Positions 1-8,981 of a stretch of DNA of 64,000 nt are shown piece after piece. The position numbers were made by a program, and so were the translations under genes. The stretch is from positions 1,178,001 through 1,242,000 of the forward strand of contig NZ_CP023276.1 in assembly GCF_003065365.1 (NCBI RefSeq). Direction: 5' to 3'. The stretch comes from Polynucleobacter difficilis. GTDB lineage: Bacteria; Pseudomonadota; Gammaproteobacteria; Burkholderiales; Burkholderiaceae. The notes under the pieces are model-generated. The model searched no databases and was not told the origin of the DNA. It saw only the letters and a program-made list of their open reading frames with translations. Position 1 is the stretch's first letter. Each line of letters begins with the position of its first letter.

Positions 1-372
1 TACAGCAAAAGGCAAATGATGCATTCGTCCTGATAAGGATGAGATCGATAACACACGGGTTGAGATTAATGTCAGTGGGATTGCCAGTAGCAGTGCTAAA
101 AAAGTACCGGCAGTAGCAATCGCAATGGTTCGCCATGCCTCCTTGGCAACCAGTAACAAAAAATCAGGCTGCGTATTGGGAGGGAAAAAGTCAGCCAGAA
201 ATCGAGAGCTTACTTTGAGATTCTCGGATTCCAGCAAAATCCAAGGCTTAAACTCCGTTGCTACTAAAGCGGGCACTAGAAGAATAATGATCGCGATAGA
301 CCAGAACAGGCGTCCCTTCCAAGCTGGGTCTCTTAGCTCAGGGTTCATGGGTGGGGCTAAAGAGCTAGGCAC
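1..372 (-). CDS. phnE: Phosphonate-type ABC transporter permease PhnE (partial, N-terminal part only)
   Basis: This is the start of an inner-membrane permease that would pair with the PhnC ATPase and PhnD binding protein just upstream in the same direction. The visible part has a short cytoplasmic head (around NPELRDPAWKGR), one hydrophobic helix, a periplasmic stretch, and the beginning of the transport domain (EAWRTIAIATAGTFLALLLA), as in PhnE. The C-terminal part lies outside the window. Start is uncertain: a GTG at 372 follows the phnC stop by 7 bases, and an ATG at 348 is an alternative. Substrate is not shown by the permease and is discussed under phnD. Confidence 0.8.
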   Translation of the reverse strand, partial: MPSSLAPPMNPELRDPAWKGRLFWSIAIIILLVPALVATEFKPWILLESENLKVSSRFLADFFPPNTQPDFLLLVAKEAWRTIAIATAGTFLALLLAIPLTLISTRVLSISSLSGRMHHLPFAV

Positions 373-379
373 TGCTTTA

Positions 380-1243
380 TTACCGACAGTGAATAATCTT
401 GACCGGCGCTGGCTCAGGTAGGCTATCTAGCGTGACAGGTGTGCTTTGATCAAGCTCGTGTTCATGTTGCCGATATAGATCTGCCAACAATTCTTTACTG
501 ACCTCACTGCTCGGAAGATCAAAGACCAACTTTCCATCACGCAAGCCAATGACCCGTGGAAATTGGCTCGTTGCTACATCCACTTGGTGCAAGCTTGTAA
601 TTAAAGTAACTCCATGCTCTTTTGCATGTGTAATCAAGCTTTCTATGGCCTGTTGTGCTCGGGTCGGATCTAAAGCCGAAAGCGGCTCGTCAATTAACCA
701 GATCTTTGCAGGTGCTAATAAAGCACGGGCTAATCCCACACGCTGGCGCTCACCACCAGAAAGGCGGTCTACCCGTTGCCAAAGCTTATCGGCAAGATCA
801 AATTGCGCAAGTGCCTCACTCGCTTCATTTATATCCCGGGGATAAATCAGGCTCATCAGGCTAGAAAAGAAAGACTGTCCCGGTAATTTGGCGGCAAGGA
901 GTGCAGTAATGACACGCTGCCTAGGGGGCAGTGGTGGCGTTTGCGGCGCGTAAAAAAGGTTGCCGCGTAATTTTTGTAGTTTACGCGTCGGCAGCTTCCA
1001 AACCGACTGGTGATTTATAGCGACGTTTCCAGACTGTACTTTTAAAGCAGCGGCAATCACTAGCAAGCAGCTGGTTTTGCCGGATCCGGAGGGGCCGATA
1101 ATAGCGACATGCTCCCCCGGCTTGATGGCTAAGTTGAGTCCTTGAATTGCCGGAGAAGCATTTACAGATGCTGCAGGATGCTGAGCAGTGACATCGCTCA
1201 GCTCAATGCCAAAGTCGTTGCGATTAATAATATGGCTCTGCAC
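380..1243 (-). CDS. phnC: Phosphonate-type ABC transporter ATP-binding protein PhnC
   Basis: This 287-aa cytoplasmic ATPase powers the importer formed with PhnE and PhnD. Walker A (GPSGSGKT) is at residues 50-57, the ABC signature LSGGE at 161-165, and Walker B with catalytic Glu (IWLIDEP) at about 181-187. The start is a GTG 8 bases after the phnD stop; no better ATG exists, and the first 30 residues are a loose extension before the ABC fold. Gene order phnD-phnC-phnE on the minus strand indicates one operon. No C-P lyase genes are in the window, so phosphonate use cannot be confirmed here. Confidence 0.87.
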   Translation of the reverse strand: MQSHIINRNDFGIELSDVTAQHPAASVNASPAIQGLNLAIKPGEHVAIIGPSGSGKTSCLLVIAAALKVQSGNVAINHQSVWKLPTRKLQKLRGNLFYAPQTPPLPPRQRVITALLAAKLPGQSFFSSLMSLIYPRDINEASEALAQFDLADKLWQRVDRLSGGERQRVGLARALLAPAKIWLIDEPLSALDPTRAQQAIESLITHAKEHGVTLITSLHQVDVATSQFPRVIGLRDGKLVFDLPSSEVSKELLADLYRQHEHELDQSTPVTLDSLPEPAPVKIIHCR

Positions 1244-1251
1244 GGAGTCAA

Positions 1252-2106
1252 TTAACGAATCAAGCCAGCACTTCGTCCTGCGCTCTCCAGACCTTTGTAG
1301 TTTTCTGGTTTAGTGGGGATGTATTTGGTAGCACGATTCAGGGTCAAGATTTCTTTACCCTCTGGGTTATTCATATTGAGATCAAGCAAGGCTGCAGTAA
1401 TTTTTTCACGCTGCGCTGCTGGCATGTCTGCGTGTACCGACCAGTTGTAATTAAAGTATGGCGGGGTTGTATAAAAAACGTCGACTTTACTTGTGTCAAC
1501 CTTGTTTTCTGCAACAAATTTACGCCAAACCGTTATATCCAGCGCCGCCGCATCAACACGGCCACTCACAACCGATGCAATGGTTGCATCGTGCGCTCCA
1601 GAGTAGGCCACACGTTTAAAGTCTTTGTCAGGATCGATGCCAGCTTCTAGCAAAAAGGAGCGTGGCATTAAATGACCCGACGTGCTCGATTGCGAGCCAA
1701 AGCTAACTTGCTTTCCTTTTAAATCAGCCAGACTTTTGATACCCGAATTAGTTTGGGTAATAAATACGGACCGAAACTTGGTGTCTTCTTCACGCTGTGC
1801 AATTGGAACGATCTTTCCGCCAGAACGAATTTGAGCTTGAACATAGGTGAACCCACCAAACCATACCAGCTCAACCTGCTTGTTCACCAGCGCTTCTACT
1901 GCGGCAGGATAGTCATTGACCGGGACAAAATCGACCTTAGTGCCTACTGTACGCTCTAGATACTTGGTCAACGGACCAAATTTACGCATCTGCTCGGTTG
2001 CAGCTTCCTCTGGAATGGTGGTTACGCGCAAGACGGTTTGCGCACTTAATCCTAGTGAAGTAGCAAAGAGACAAAGGCAAAGGACTGATTTGAGATAGCG
2101 TGTCAT
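1252..2106 (-). CDS. phnD: PhnD-family periplasmic substrate-binding protein
   Basis: This 284-aa protein has a signal peptide ending near SAQTV and belongs to the phosphate/phosphite/phosphonate-binding family. Visible family blocks are WFGGFTYVQ (substrate cleft), SFGSQSSTSGHLMPR, and RVAYSGAHDAT followed by GRVDAAALD. It delivers the substrate to PhnC/PhnE. From memory, the blocks WFGGFTYVQAQIR and YSGAHDAT resemble a PhnD subgroup annotated as putative selenate-binding proteins more than classical E. coli PhnD, so phosphonate, phosphite or selenate are all possible. It is the first gene of its operon, with about 130 bases of spacer before otnC. Confidence 0.8.
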   Translation of the reverse strand: MTRYLKSVLCLCLFATSLGLSAQTVLRVTTIPEEAATEQMRKFGPLTKYLERTVGTKVDFVPVNDYPAAVEALVNKQVELVWFGGFTYVQAQIRSGGKIVPIAQREEDTKFRSVFITQTNSGIKSLADLKGKQVSFGSQSSTSGHLMPRSFLLEAGIDPDKDFKRVAYSGAHDATIASVVSGRVDAAALDITVWRKFVAENKVDTSKVDVFYTTPPYFNYNWSVHADMPAAQREKITAALLDLNMNNPEGKEILTLNRATKYIPTKPENYKGLESAGRSAGLIR

Positions 2107-2233
2107 GTTTTGATAGATTTATAACAATAAAAAAAGTATATAGAGAATTTACGAAATGCGTGCTCACGCCTTAACTCCCTAATCTGCGCGCCGATGCATT
2201 GCACAGATCCTGTGCATTCATGATGCCAATACA

Positions 2234-2896
2234 TCACCAGCTTGCAGAAAAATTATTACGTAACTGATTAATTTGCTCATCTGTAAGTGCAGGTATTGGT
2301 GTATTGCTAAAGCAAACTAATTTCGCTGTTTCTTCCAGCTCTTCTAAGGTTGCCATTGCCGCAGACGGAGAGTCATGCCACACATTAGGCCCAAGGCGTT
2401 GCAGCATCACAGCGCGAATAACTTTATTCGCTTGCCCATAGTTTGTTATTGTCTGCGCAACCTGTTTTGCAATCGCTGGGCTACCTGGATAGTCGTAGGC
2501 TATTAGGGGCACATGGCCTACTTTCATCACAAAGTATGGTGTGATTGCTTGCAAAAGCTCAGGGGTATCGAGTTGCATGGATAAGCTAACGCAATTCGTA
2601 CTGTGGGTATGAATAACGCATTGCGTGTTTGGACTAAATTGCTTGGCGGATTGGTAAATTGCTTGATGTAAAACGACTGTCTTACTGGCGCGATCACCGC
2701 TTTGCTGTTGCCCATCACGACCAATTTTGGCTAAACGTGCTGGGTCCAAAAAACCCAAGCACGCATCAGAAGGGGTAATTAAAAGAGCATCCTCTAATTG
2801 GATACTAATGTTTCCGGCTGTGGCATGAACATAGCCGCGATCAAAAAGGCTCTTACCAATTCGGCAAATTTCTTCACGGGCAAATGACTCATTCAT
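2234..2896 (-). CDS. otnC: 3-oxo-tetronate 4-phosphate decarboxylase (class II aldolase family)
   Basis: This 220-aa class II aldolase/adducin-family enzyme decarboxylates 3-oxo-tetronate 4-phosphate to dihydroxyacetone phosphate in the acid-sugar route described for LtnD/OtnK/OtnC. The family metal site is visible: a Glu after the GNIS loop region and the His pair in CVIHTHSTNC, with a further His in WHDSP. Length matches the family. Its ATG overlaps the otnK stop in an ATGA, so the two are translationally coupled. Fuculose-phosphate aldolase is the generic alternative, but the neighbours decide for OtnC. Confidence 0.87.
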   Translation of the reverse strand: MNESFAREEICRIGKSLFDRGYVHATAGNISIQLEDALLITPSDACLGFLDPARLAKIGRDGQQQSGDRASKTVVLHQAIYQSAKQFSPNTQCVIHTHSTNCVSLSMQLDTPELLQAITPYFVMKVGHVPLIAYDYPGSPAIAKQVAQTITNYGQANKVIRAVMLQRLGPNVWHDSPSAAMATLEELEETAKLVCFSNTPIPALTDEQINQLRNNFSASW

Positions 2897-4164
2897 GTGA
2901 GCATCCTAAATGATTTAAGAAAAAAGTCGGGAGATCCAAAATTACCTGATTTCAGGGCAAGGTGAATTCCTTGATTTTGAATGACTTCAGCTTTGGCGTA
3001 ACACCAAGGCACGCCTGGATCTATTTGCGTCCCTATTTGCAACTGCTTAATACCCAGTGCCTGTACACAAGCCCCTGATACTTCACCACCAGCAACAATC
3101 AGCTGCCGCACTCCGGCCGCAACCAGCCCTTGGGCAATTGCTGCTAAGGCATTTTCAATCAAATTACCTGCCTCTGCAATGCCAAGCTGGTTCTGTATTG
3201 CCTTCACTGCATCTGGATCAGCCGTCGAATAAATTAAAACGGGTCCCTGCTGAACATGCGCAATTGCCCAATCAATGGCGTGCTGGATCGTATCTGGGTT
3301 ATTAGCCAAGGCTAAAGGATTGATTTGATAAGCAGGTAGGCCGGCTTTAATAAAAGCAGCAACTTGTAAGTTACTCGCTTGCGAGCAACTTCCGGAAAGG
3401 ATGGCTTGTAAGCCAGTTGCGGCTGGTAGAAGTTCGGCTTGGCTTGCTTCACTTAGGGAAAAATTTTGAGGCAGGCCGATAGCAATGCCCGATGCGCCAG
3501 TTACGAGTGGCAGCGCCTTACAGGCGCGGCCGATTTCAAATAAATCCCGATTCGAAATCGCATCCACAATAGCAATACCAACAGAATTTGAATGCAGCTC
3601 TTGAAATTTAGCTTCAATCGTCTGACTACCCTCATTGACACACTGATGGTCAATTAGACCAATCGGCAATTGACATTGCGATTGCAAAACTCGGACAAGA
3701 TTGGAGTCATGCATCGGAGTCAGTGGGTGATTTTGCATTCCACTTTCATTAAGCAATTGATCACCTAAAAATAAGTGGCCCTGAAATACAAAGCGCTTAT
3801 TTTCAGGAAAGGCGGGGGTAGCAATCGTGAAATCAGTATCTAATGCCCTCATTAGAGCCTCTGCTACTGGCCCAATATTGCCGTTCGCAGTACTGTCAAA
3901 AGTCGAGCAGTACTTGAAATAAATTTGCTGCGCACCGGATGCCTTTAGCCACGCAAGCGCTCTCAGGGACTGCTCAATCGCCTCGTCTACAGGAATTGTC
4001 CTGGTCTTAAGTGAAATAACAACGGCATCAACCTGGGCATCATTGCTTACTTCTGGAATGCCAATGGTTTGAAGCGTACGCATACCAGAGCGAACTAAGT
4101 TATTCGCTAAATCCGTAGCGCCTGTGAAATCATCGGCAATGCAGCCAAGTAAAATGGGTCTCAT
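2893..4164 (-). CDS. otnK: 3-oxo-tetronate kinase (four-carbon acid sugar kinase)
   Basis: This 423-aa DUF1537/COG3395 kinase phosphorylates 3-oxo-tetronate before decarboxylation by OtnC. The N-terminal domain begins with the family block CIADDFTGATDLANNLVR; the C-terminal nucleotide-binding domain carries the glycine-rich VAGGEVSGACVQALG segment near residue 360. Length is as expected for OtnK (about 420 aa). It lies downstream of ltnD with a 112-base gap and overlaps otnC by 4 bases. Cytoplasmic; no signal peptide. Confidence 0.9.
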   Translation of the reverse strand: MRPILLGCIADDFTGATDLANNLVRSGMRTLQTIGIPEVSNDAQVDAVVISLKTRTIPVDEAIEQSLRALAWLKASGAQQIYFKYCSTFDSTANGNIGPVAEALMRALDTDFTIATPAFPENKRFVFQGHLFLGDQLLNESGMQNHPLTPMHDSNLVRVLQSQCQLPIGLIDHQCVNEGSQTIEAKFQELHSNSVGIAIVDAISNRDLFEIGRACKALPLVTGASGIAIGLPQNFSLSEASQAELLPAATGLQAILSGSCSQASNLQVAAFIKAGLPAYQINPLALANNPDTIQHAIDWAIAHVQQGPVLIYSTADPDAVKAIQNQLGIAEAGNLIENALAAIAQGLVAAGVRQLIVAGGEVSGACVQALGIKQLQIGTQIDPGVPWCYAKAEVIQNQGIHLALKSGNFGSPDFFLKSFRMLT

Positions 4165-4276
4165 AAGTTACACGATAAAGTTATGTCGATGACTCGTTGC
4201 AGGGTTTTCATTTACAGGCTTAATACGATGCTCTCAAATCTTGCATCAGGGATAAAGACTGAAATTAAAATATTCC

Positions 4277-5194
4277 TTACCCCGTTTTCTTTTTGGGTAA
4301 CTCAATGCCGGGGAAAATCTTAATCACGGCACTATCGTCTTCTTTTGCATAACCCGCAGTTGAGGCCTGCATAAACATTTGGTGTGCGGTTGACGATAGT
4401 GGTAGCGGAAACTTCGTTGCGCGCGCAACATCCAGAACTAATCCGAGGTCTTTTACAAAAATATCAACTGCCGATAAGGGGGTGTAATCGGCGGCTAAAA
4501 CATGGGCCATCCGATTTTCAAACATCCAGCTATTGCCTGCGCTATTCGTAATTACCTCATACAGCGCTTCGGGATCAACGCCTTCCCGAATGCCCAGCGC
4601 CATTGCTTCGGCAGCGGCTGCAATGTGAACACCAGCCAATAACTGATTAATGATCTTCACTTTACTACCGGCACCCGCTTGATCACCCAGTTTATAAATC
4701 TTCGCAGCCATTGCCTCGAAAAGTGGCTCTGCAATAGCAAATGCCTTGGGATTTCCTGAAATCATCATCGTGATTTCACCCTTGGCAGCGCGGGCCGCTC
4801 CACCTGAGATGGGTGCATCCAGATATAAGACGCCTAATTCGGCTAATTTTTTTTCAGTATTGATGGACCAATTCGGATCCACCGTCGAGCACATTACAAA
4901 AATACTGCCTGGCGATAATGTATGCGCACAGCCCTGAGGTCCAAATAGGATGGAATCGGTTTGTTCTGCGTTCACGACCACCGAGATCACCACGTTGCAT
5001 GATTTTGCAAGCTCCGAAACCGAAGAACAGGCAATGCCGCCCTGTTCTGCAAAAGCTGTTGCCACTTCCGGTCGGATATCAAATACATGCAGTTTTACGC
5101 CTGCCCGCCTTAATGAATTTGCCATACCGAGGCCCATTGCACCTAGCCCAATCAACCCTACCGCAGGAAATACGTTTGCAGATGTATTCATCAT
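4277..5194 (-). CDS. ltnD: L-threonate dehydrogenase (beta-hydroxyacid dehydrogenase family)
   Basis: This 305-aa NAD(P)-dependent oxidoreductase would oxidise L-threonate to 2-oxo-tetronate at the head of the ltnD-otnK-otnC route. The Rossmann GxGxxG (GLIGLGAMG) is at residues 13-21, the substrate loop DAPISGGAARAAKGE is mid-protein, and the catalytic Lys is in GSKVKIINQ. A second ATG follows the first directly. 3-hydroxyisobutyrate or tartronate semialdehyde reductase share this fold; the adjacent otnK and otnC favour threonate. The gene is divergent from a Bug receptor across an 88-base gap with repeated sites. Confidence 0.85.
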   Translation of the reverse strand: MMNTSANVFPAVGLIGLGAMGLGMANSLRRAGVKLHVFDIRPEVATAFAEQGGIACSSVSELAKSCNVVISVVVNAEQTDSILFGPQGCAHTLSPGSIFVMCSTVDPNWSINTEKKLAELGVLYLDAPISGGAARAAKGEITMMISGNPKAFAIAEPLFEAMAAKIYKLGDQAGAGSKVKIINQLLAGVHIAAAAEAMALGIREGVDPEALYEVITNSAGNSWMFENRMAHVLAADYTPLSAVDIFVKDLGLVLDVARATKFPLPLSSTAHQMFMQASTAGYAKEDDSAVIKIFPGIELPKKKTG

Positions 5195-5208
5195 TGGATT
5201 TTACGTAA

Positions 5209-5247
5209 ATATAAGGTATACCACTATAAACTCAATGGATATAAGGT
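5209..5247. promoter_or_regulatory. Direct repeat and small palindrome between ltnD and the divergent receptor gene
   Basis: ATATAAGGT occurs at 5209-5217 and again at 5239-5247, 30 bases apart, and the palindrome GGTATACC sits at 5215-5222. Both lie in the 88-base gap between two divergent genes and so could bind one regulator controlling catabolism and uptake together. No GntR or LysR gene is next to it; the binding protein is unknown. The repeats are seen; the operator role is inferred. Confidence 0.4.
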
Positions 5248-5282
5248 GTTTAAATTAGTTATTCATATTAATAAGGATCTGT

Positions 5283-6254
5283 ATGCGTATTTATAGACAA
5301 TTTGTAGCATTGGCTTCTATTCTCCTCAGTACAGTAGTTTTTAATACCGTTGCCGCACAGACCTATCCCAATAAGCCCATCAAACTTGTGGTGCCCTTTC
5401 CTCCTGGCGGCCTAATTGATAATGCGGCCCGCTTAATCACCCCCGCACTCTCAAAAGAATTAGGGCAAACGATTGTGATTGACAATAAGGCTGGTGCGGG
5501 CGGAAACCTGGGGGCGGCAGAGGTTGCAAAAGCAGCTCCGGATGGATACACCTTATTAATGGCTTCGGCACCACTGAGTATTAGTCCTGTTCTCTATAAA
5601 ACCCTGCCATACAATCCAGCCAGTATTGAGCCTATTGCGATTTTTGGTCAGCTGCCAAATGTCTTATTGGTGAATCCCGAATCTGGGATAAATTCGGTAG
5701 CCGATTTAGTCAAACGTGCAAAAGCCAATCCCGGAAAACTCAATTACGCCTCTAACGGCTATGGCACCTCATTAAATCTGAGTGCTGAAATGCTCAAAAG
5801 CCAAGCAGAAATTTTTGTCTTGCACATTCCCTATCGTGGCTCCTCTTTTGCAAATGTGGCTGTAATCGCAAAAGAAGTTGATTTTATGTTTGATAATTTA
5901 CCCCCAGCAATGGGCTTAATTAATGGCGGTAAGTTAAAACCACTGGCAGTAACCAGTGCGGAGCGTAATCCCGCTTTGCCAAATGTGCCCACAATGGTTG
6001 AGTCCGGTTTTCCTAATTTTTTGGTAACAGCATGGTTTGGCCTAGCCGCACCCAAAGGAATTCCAGATACAGTAAGCCAGCGCTTGCAGTCAAGCCTACA
6101 GAAAGTGATTGCCCAAAAAGACGTGGCTGAATCGATTGCACGGTTAGGCGCCACTGTGAAATTTATGAATGCCCAACAGGCAAATCAATTTATGACGGCA
6201 GATACGCAGCGCTGGCGCACTGTAATTGAGCGCGCCAAGATTCAGATGGATTAA
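5283..6254 (+). CDS. Tripartite tricarboxylate transporter substrate-binding protein (Bug family)
   Basis: This 323-aa periplasmic receptor has a signal peptide cut near NTVAAQ-TYPNKPI, then the Bug signature KPIKLVVPFPPGG and the anion-binding segments DNKAGAGGNLGA and PDGYTLLM. These proteins bind carboxylates and hand them to a TctAB membrane pair, none of which is in the window. Its divergent position beside ltnD-otnK-otnC suggests threonate or a related four-carbon sugar acid as ligand; that is inference. An AAGGAT ribosome site precedes the ATG. Confidence 0.88.
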   Translation: MRIYRQFVALASILLSTVVFNTVAAQTYPNKPIKLVVPFPPGGLIDNAARLITPALSKELGQTIVIDNKAGAGGNLGAAEVAKAAPDGYTLLMASAPLSISPVLYKTLPYNPASIEPIAIFGQLPNVLLVNPESGINSVADLVKRAKANPGKLNYASNGYGTSLNLSAEMLKSQAEIFVLHIPYRGSSFANVAVIAKEVDFMFDNLPPAMGLINGGKLKPLAVTSAERNPALPNVPTMVESGFPNFLVTAWFGLAAPKGIPDTVSQRLQSSLQKVIAQKDVAESIARLGATVKFMNAQQANQFMTADTQRWRTVIERAKIQMD

Positions 6255-6314
6255 ATGAGTAATCAGTAAGCAAAACTTCTGCAAAAGTGTGGTCAATGTT
6301 GATGGCAATGCGGA

Positions 6315-6911
6315 TTAAGCAAACCCATCACTATCAAAGTCGCCACCAAAGTCGCTGTCATAGTCAGTAACGTTGTTGTCGTAATTTTGTGCCACCTGCT
6401 GGCCTGAATCTGCAGGAGTATTGGAATGGCCCAATCCATTACCAGCATCCGGAGTGCTGTTATGTCCCATCATGCTCTGAATGCCTTGGTAGAGCATAGA
6501 GCCTGCCACCACTCCAATCGCAGTCGTTGCGATTGTGCCAAGCATGCCCGATCCCCATGCGCTTGGCTGTGCTGCACCTGCTGCTGGACGTGCAGCCATT
6601 GCATTTGCTGACGTGGCTTGAGTTGGCGCTGCCCTACCCCAGGAATTAATGCCACTCAAAAAGCCTGAGCTGGGTTTGTTTGCTGGATTGGCTTGGTCGA
6701 TTTTTGCCTGCATCTCTGCCATTTGTTTTTGCGCGACTTGCAAGGCCATTTCTAAACCCATGGCGCGCTGGACTAATAGATAAGATGCGTCGGGCTGCCG
6801 TTTGATTGATTCCGCAATTAAGGAATCAGCATCGCTGTCTTTAGTTCCTGCCTGGGTGCTATTGAGCTGTTGTAAAAACTGCTCCAATTGGACTTTTTCT
6901 TGGGGGTTCAT
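6315..6911 (-). CDS. DUF2076 family protein
   Basis: This 198-aa protein matches the DUF2076 pattern: an N-terminal helical segment (NPQEKVQLEQFLQQL, then QRAMGLEMALQVAQ), a Pro/Ala/Gly-rich linker, a hydrophobic glycine-rich helix near residues 125-150 (GTIATTAIGVVAGSMLYQG), and an acidic Asp/Gly-rich tail. The hydrophobic stretch suggests membrane association. It stands alone, convergent with the Bug receptor gene. Members of this family lack a clear function; none is proposed here. Confidence 0.75.
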   Translation of the reverse strand: MNPQEKVQLEQFLQQLNSTQAGTKDSDADSLIAESIKRQPDASYLLVQRAMGLEMALQVAQKQMAEMQAKIDQANPANKPSSGFLSGINSWGRAAPTQATSANAMAARPAAGAAQPSAWGSGMLGTIATTAIGVVAGSMLYQGIQSMMGHNSTPDAGNGLGHSNTPADSGQQVAQNYDNNVTDYDSDFGGDFDSDGFA

Positions 6912-7065
6912 ATTGCGCGCTCCGGCTTTTGTTGACTTGCTTCATCATAGTTGAAATACACCGGCGCGTATTTTGCAAAAACAAGATCAAACGAGGTGTT
7001 TGATGTGCCTGTTTGCAGATGCGGTTTTTTAAGCGAAATGATGCGATTCGAGCTGCCTTAATCCC

Positions 7066-7287
7066 CTAAATTATTAGGGGCACTCCCAGCAGGGCATCGG
7101 TTTCGGTGGGTTCGGTGCTAACAGCCCGCGATAAAGTATTGCGAATAAATTGCTTTTCGTAATGGCGGTTACGTCGTGACTTTTTAGCCTGTGCACGCTG
7201 GCCTAGGCGCTTATCCACCACAATCTCTCCCAGCTGACTGAGATCGGCTAAGTCATGGATTTGATTGGGCGAATTGCGGCGCGTCAT
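7066..7287 (-). CDS. Small basic hypothetical protein
   Basis: A 73-aa protein, unrecognised. Its middle is very basic (KRLGQRAQAKKSRRNRHYEKQF) and the C-terminus is hydrophobic (DALLGVPLII). An ATG at 7287 is preceded by GGAG at good distance, favouring it over a GTG 15 bases upstream. The stop of this gene is 32 bases... upstream of nothing recognisable, and the UPF0114 gene starts its end 33 bases before it on the same strand, so the two may be co-transcribed. Basic charge would suit RNA or DNA contact, but nothing shows that directly. Confidence 0.5.
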   Translation of the reverse strand: MTRRNSPNQIHDLADLSQLGEIVVDKRLGQRAQAKKSRRNRHYEKQFIRNTLSRAVSTEPTETDALLGVPLII

Positions 7288-7319
7288 AATCAAACTCCAC
7301 ACCTATTCAATTGAGGCGC

Positions 7320-7865
7320 TCAATGCTTAGGCTTGTGTACTGAATTAATGATCTTGTCGGTGTAGGCGATGGCAATGGCAGAAATAACAAAGGTCACATG
7401 AATGACCGTCTGCCACAAGAGTGTTTTTTCATCATAGGAAGCGGCATTAATAAAGGTCTTGAGCAAATGGATCGATGAAATGCCGATGATGGCAGTGGCC
7501 AGCTTTACTTTGAGTACCCCCGCGTTGACGTGGGATAGCCACTCAGGCTGATCCGGATGGTCTTGCAGATCAAGGCGAGACACAAAGGTCTCCCAGCCGC
7601 CTACGATGACCATCACCAATAAATTGGAGATCATCACCACATCAATCAAACCCAAGACGATCAACATCAATGCCGTTTCGGTCATGTTGTTGTCGGCCAT
7701 CATGCTTAAAAGATGGATCAGCTCCAGCCAGAACTGCCATACATAAACCCCCTGCGCCACTATCAGGCCAATGTAGAGCGGTGCCTGTAACCAACGGGAC
7801 ATAAAGATCCAGCGTGGCAATGGGCGCAGTTTTTTAGAGTTTGAGGGCTGATTATCTGAATTCAT
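7320..7865 (-). CDS. UPF0114 (YqhA-like) inner-membrane protein
   Basis: This 181-aa protein follows the YqhA/UPF0114 (TIGR00645) pattern: a basic head with LPRWIFMSRWLQAPLYIGL, then helices at about 28-50, 62-85, 120-140 and 150-170. The conserved blocks LVMVIVGGWETFVSR and WLSHVNAGVLKVKLA are present. It sits in the cytoplasmic membrane; its role is not established. It is divergent from the WYL regulator at 8006 across a 140-base spacer and followed by the small basic gene. Confidence 0.87.
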   Translation of the reverse strand: MNSDNQPSNSKKLRPLPRWIFMSRWLQAPLYIGLIVAQGVYVWQFWLELIHLLSMMADNNMTETALMLIVLGLIDVVMISNLLVMVIVGGWETFVSRLDLQDHPDQPEWLSHVNAGVLKVKLATAIIGISSIHLLKTFINAASYDEKTLLWQTVIHVTFVISAIAIAYTDKIINSVHKPKH

Positions 7866-8005
7866 GTGGGGATTTTAACGGCTTTTGTGACGGGGCTATA
7901 CAGGCTCATTCAGGTAAATGGGGGCCAGCTACAAGCTCACCTAATGAGCCATTAAGCATTTAATCTGCTTTAATTGCTATTAGTTCTATTTATTAAGGAA
8001 ATGCC

Positions 8006-8977
8006 ATGAGTGACATGGAGCGACTGCACCGCATCAAGTACATGATTCAGGCACGAAAAAGTGTGCCGAAACAGGCCTTTTTAGATGAGCTTGAGATTTC
8101 TGAGGCTACCTTTAAGCGGGATCTCGAATACCTCCGTAGCCGCATGAACGCCTCCATCATTTATGACCGCTACGCAGGCGGCTATCAATTTGAGAACCCA
8201 CAAGATGCCGAGAAAACCGAATTGCCGGGCTTGTGGTTTACCGAAAAAGAAGCTACTGCACTCGTTCTCATGCAGCACTTACTATCATCGCTGGATCAAG
8301 GCGGCTTAATTGGTCCGCACATTGAACCCCTCACGGCCATCATCGATGGCATCTTGGGTCAATCTGAAACCACCGCCAAGGAACTGCGCAAACGCATCAA
8401 GGTATTGGGCATGGGTAGCCGCAAGAACAGCATCGAGAACTTTGCGGAGATTGGCGCCGCCCTACTCAAACGCAATCGCTTGGATGTAGCCTATTACTCC
8501 AAAGGCAAAGATGAATTAACCCAGCGCATTATTTCTCCGCAGCGCCTCATCTTTTACCGTGAGAACTGGTACCTCGATGCTTACTGCCACCTGCGTAAAG
8601 AATTACGTAGCTTTGCTGTCGATGGCATTCGCAAAGCGGCACTTACCAATCTCAAAGCCGATGAGGTTTCTGAAAAGCAAGCGCAAGAACATTTTGCAGA
8701 AAGCTATGGCATCTTTTCTGGGAAGGCAACACAGCGCGCTAAATTACGCTTTAATCCCGAGCATGCCCGCTGGGTTGCGACTGAAAAGTGGCATGGCCAA
8801 CAAGTAGGTAGCTTTGATAAGGAAGGCTTTTATAACTTGGAGTTTGATTACAACCAAGATCCGGAGCTCATCATGGATATTTTGAAGCACGGCTCCGGGG
8901 TTGAAGTAATGGGGCCGGCTGGCCTAAAGAATAAAGTGAAAGCGGAGTTAGATAAAGCGCTTCTGTTGTATAAATAA
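8006..8977 (+). CDS. HTH and WYL domain transcriptional regulator
   Basis: A 323-aa YafY-type regulator. Residues 1-60 form a helix-turn-helix of the DeoR type (KQAFLDELEISEATFKRDLEYLR), and residues about 145-235 form the WYL domain, where YRENWYLDAYCHLRKELRSFAVDGI carries the W-Y-L and downstream Arg characteristic of ligand or nucleic-acid sensing. The C-terminal WCX-like extension follows. An AAGGAAATGCC site precedes the ATG. It is divergent from the UPF0114 gene and convergent with the HTH antitoxin-like gene; its targets are unknown, but WYL proteins often respond to DNA damage or control defence genes. Confidence 0.88.
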   Translation: MSDMERLHRIKYMIQARKSVPKQAFLDELEISEATFKRDLEYLRSRMNASIIYDRYAGGYQFENPQDAEKTELPGLWFTEKEATALVLMQHLLSSLDQGGLIGPHIEPLTAIIDGILGQSETTAKELRKRIKVLGMGSRKNSIENFAEIGAALLKRNRLDVAYYSKGKDELTQRIISPQRLIFYRENWYLDAYCHLRKELRSFAVDGIRKAALTNLKADEVSEKQAQEHFAESYGIFSGKATQRAKLRFNPEHARWVATEKWHGQQVGSFDKEGFYNLEFDYNQDPELIMDILKHGSGVEVMGPAGLKNKVKAELDKALLLYK

Positions 8978-8981
8978 TAAA

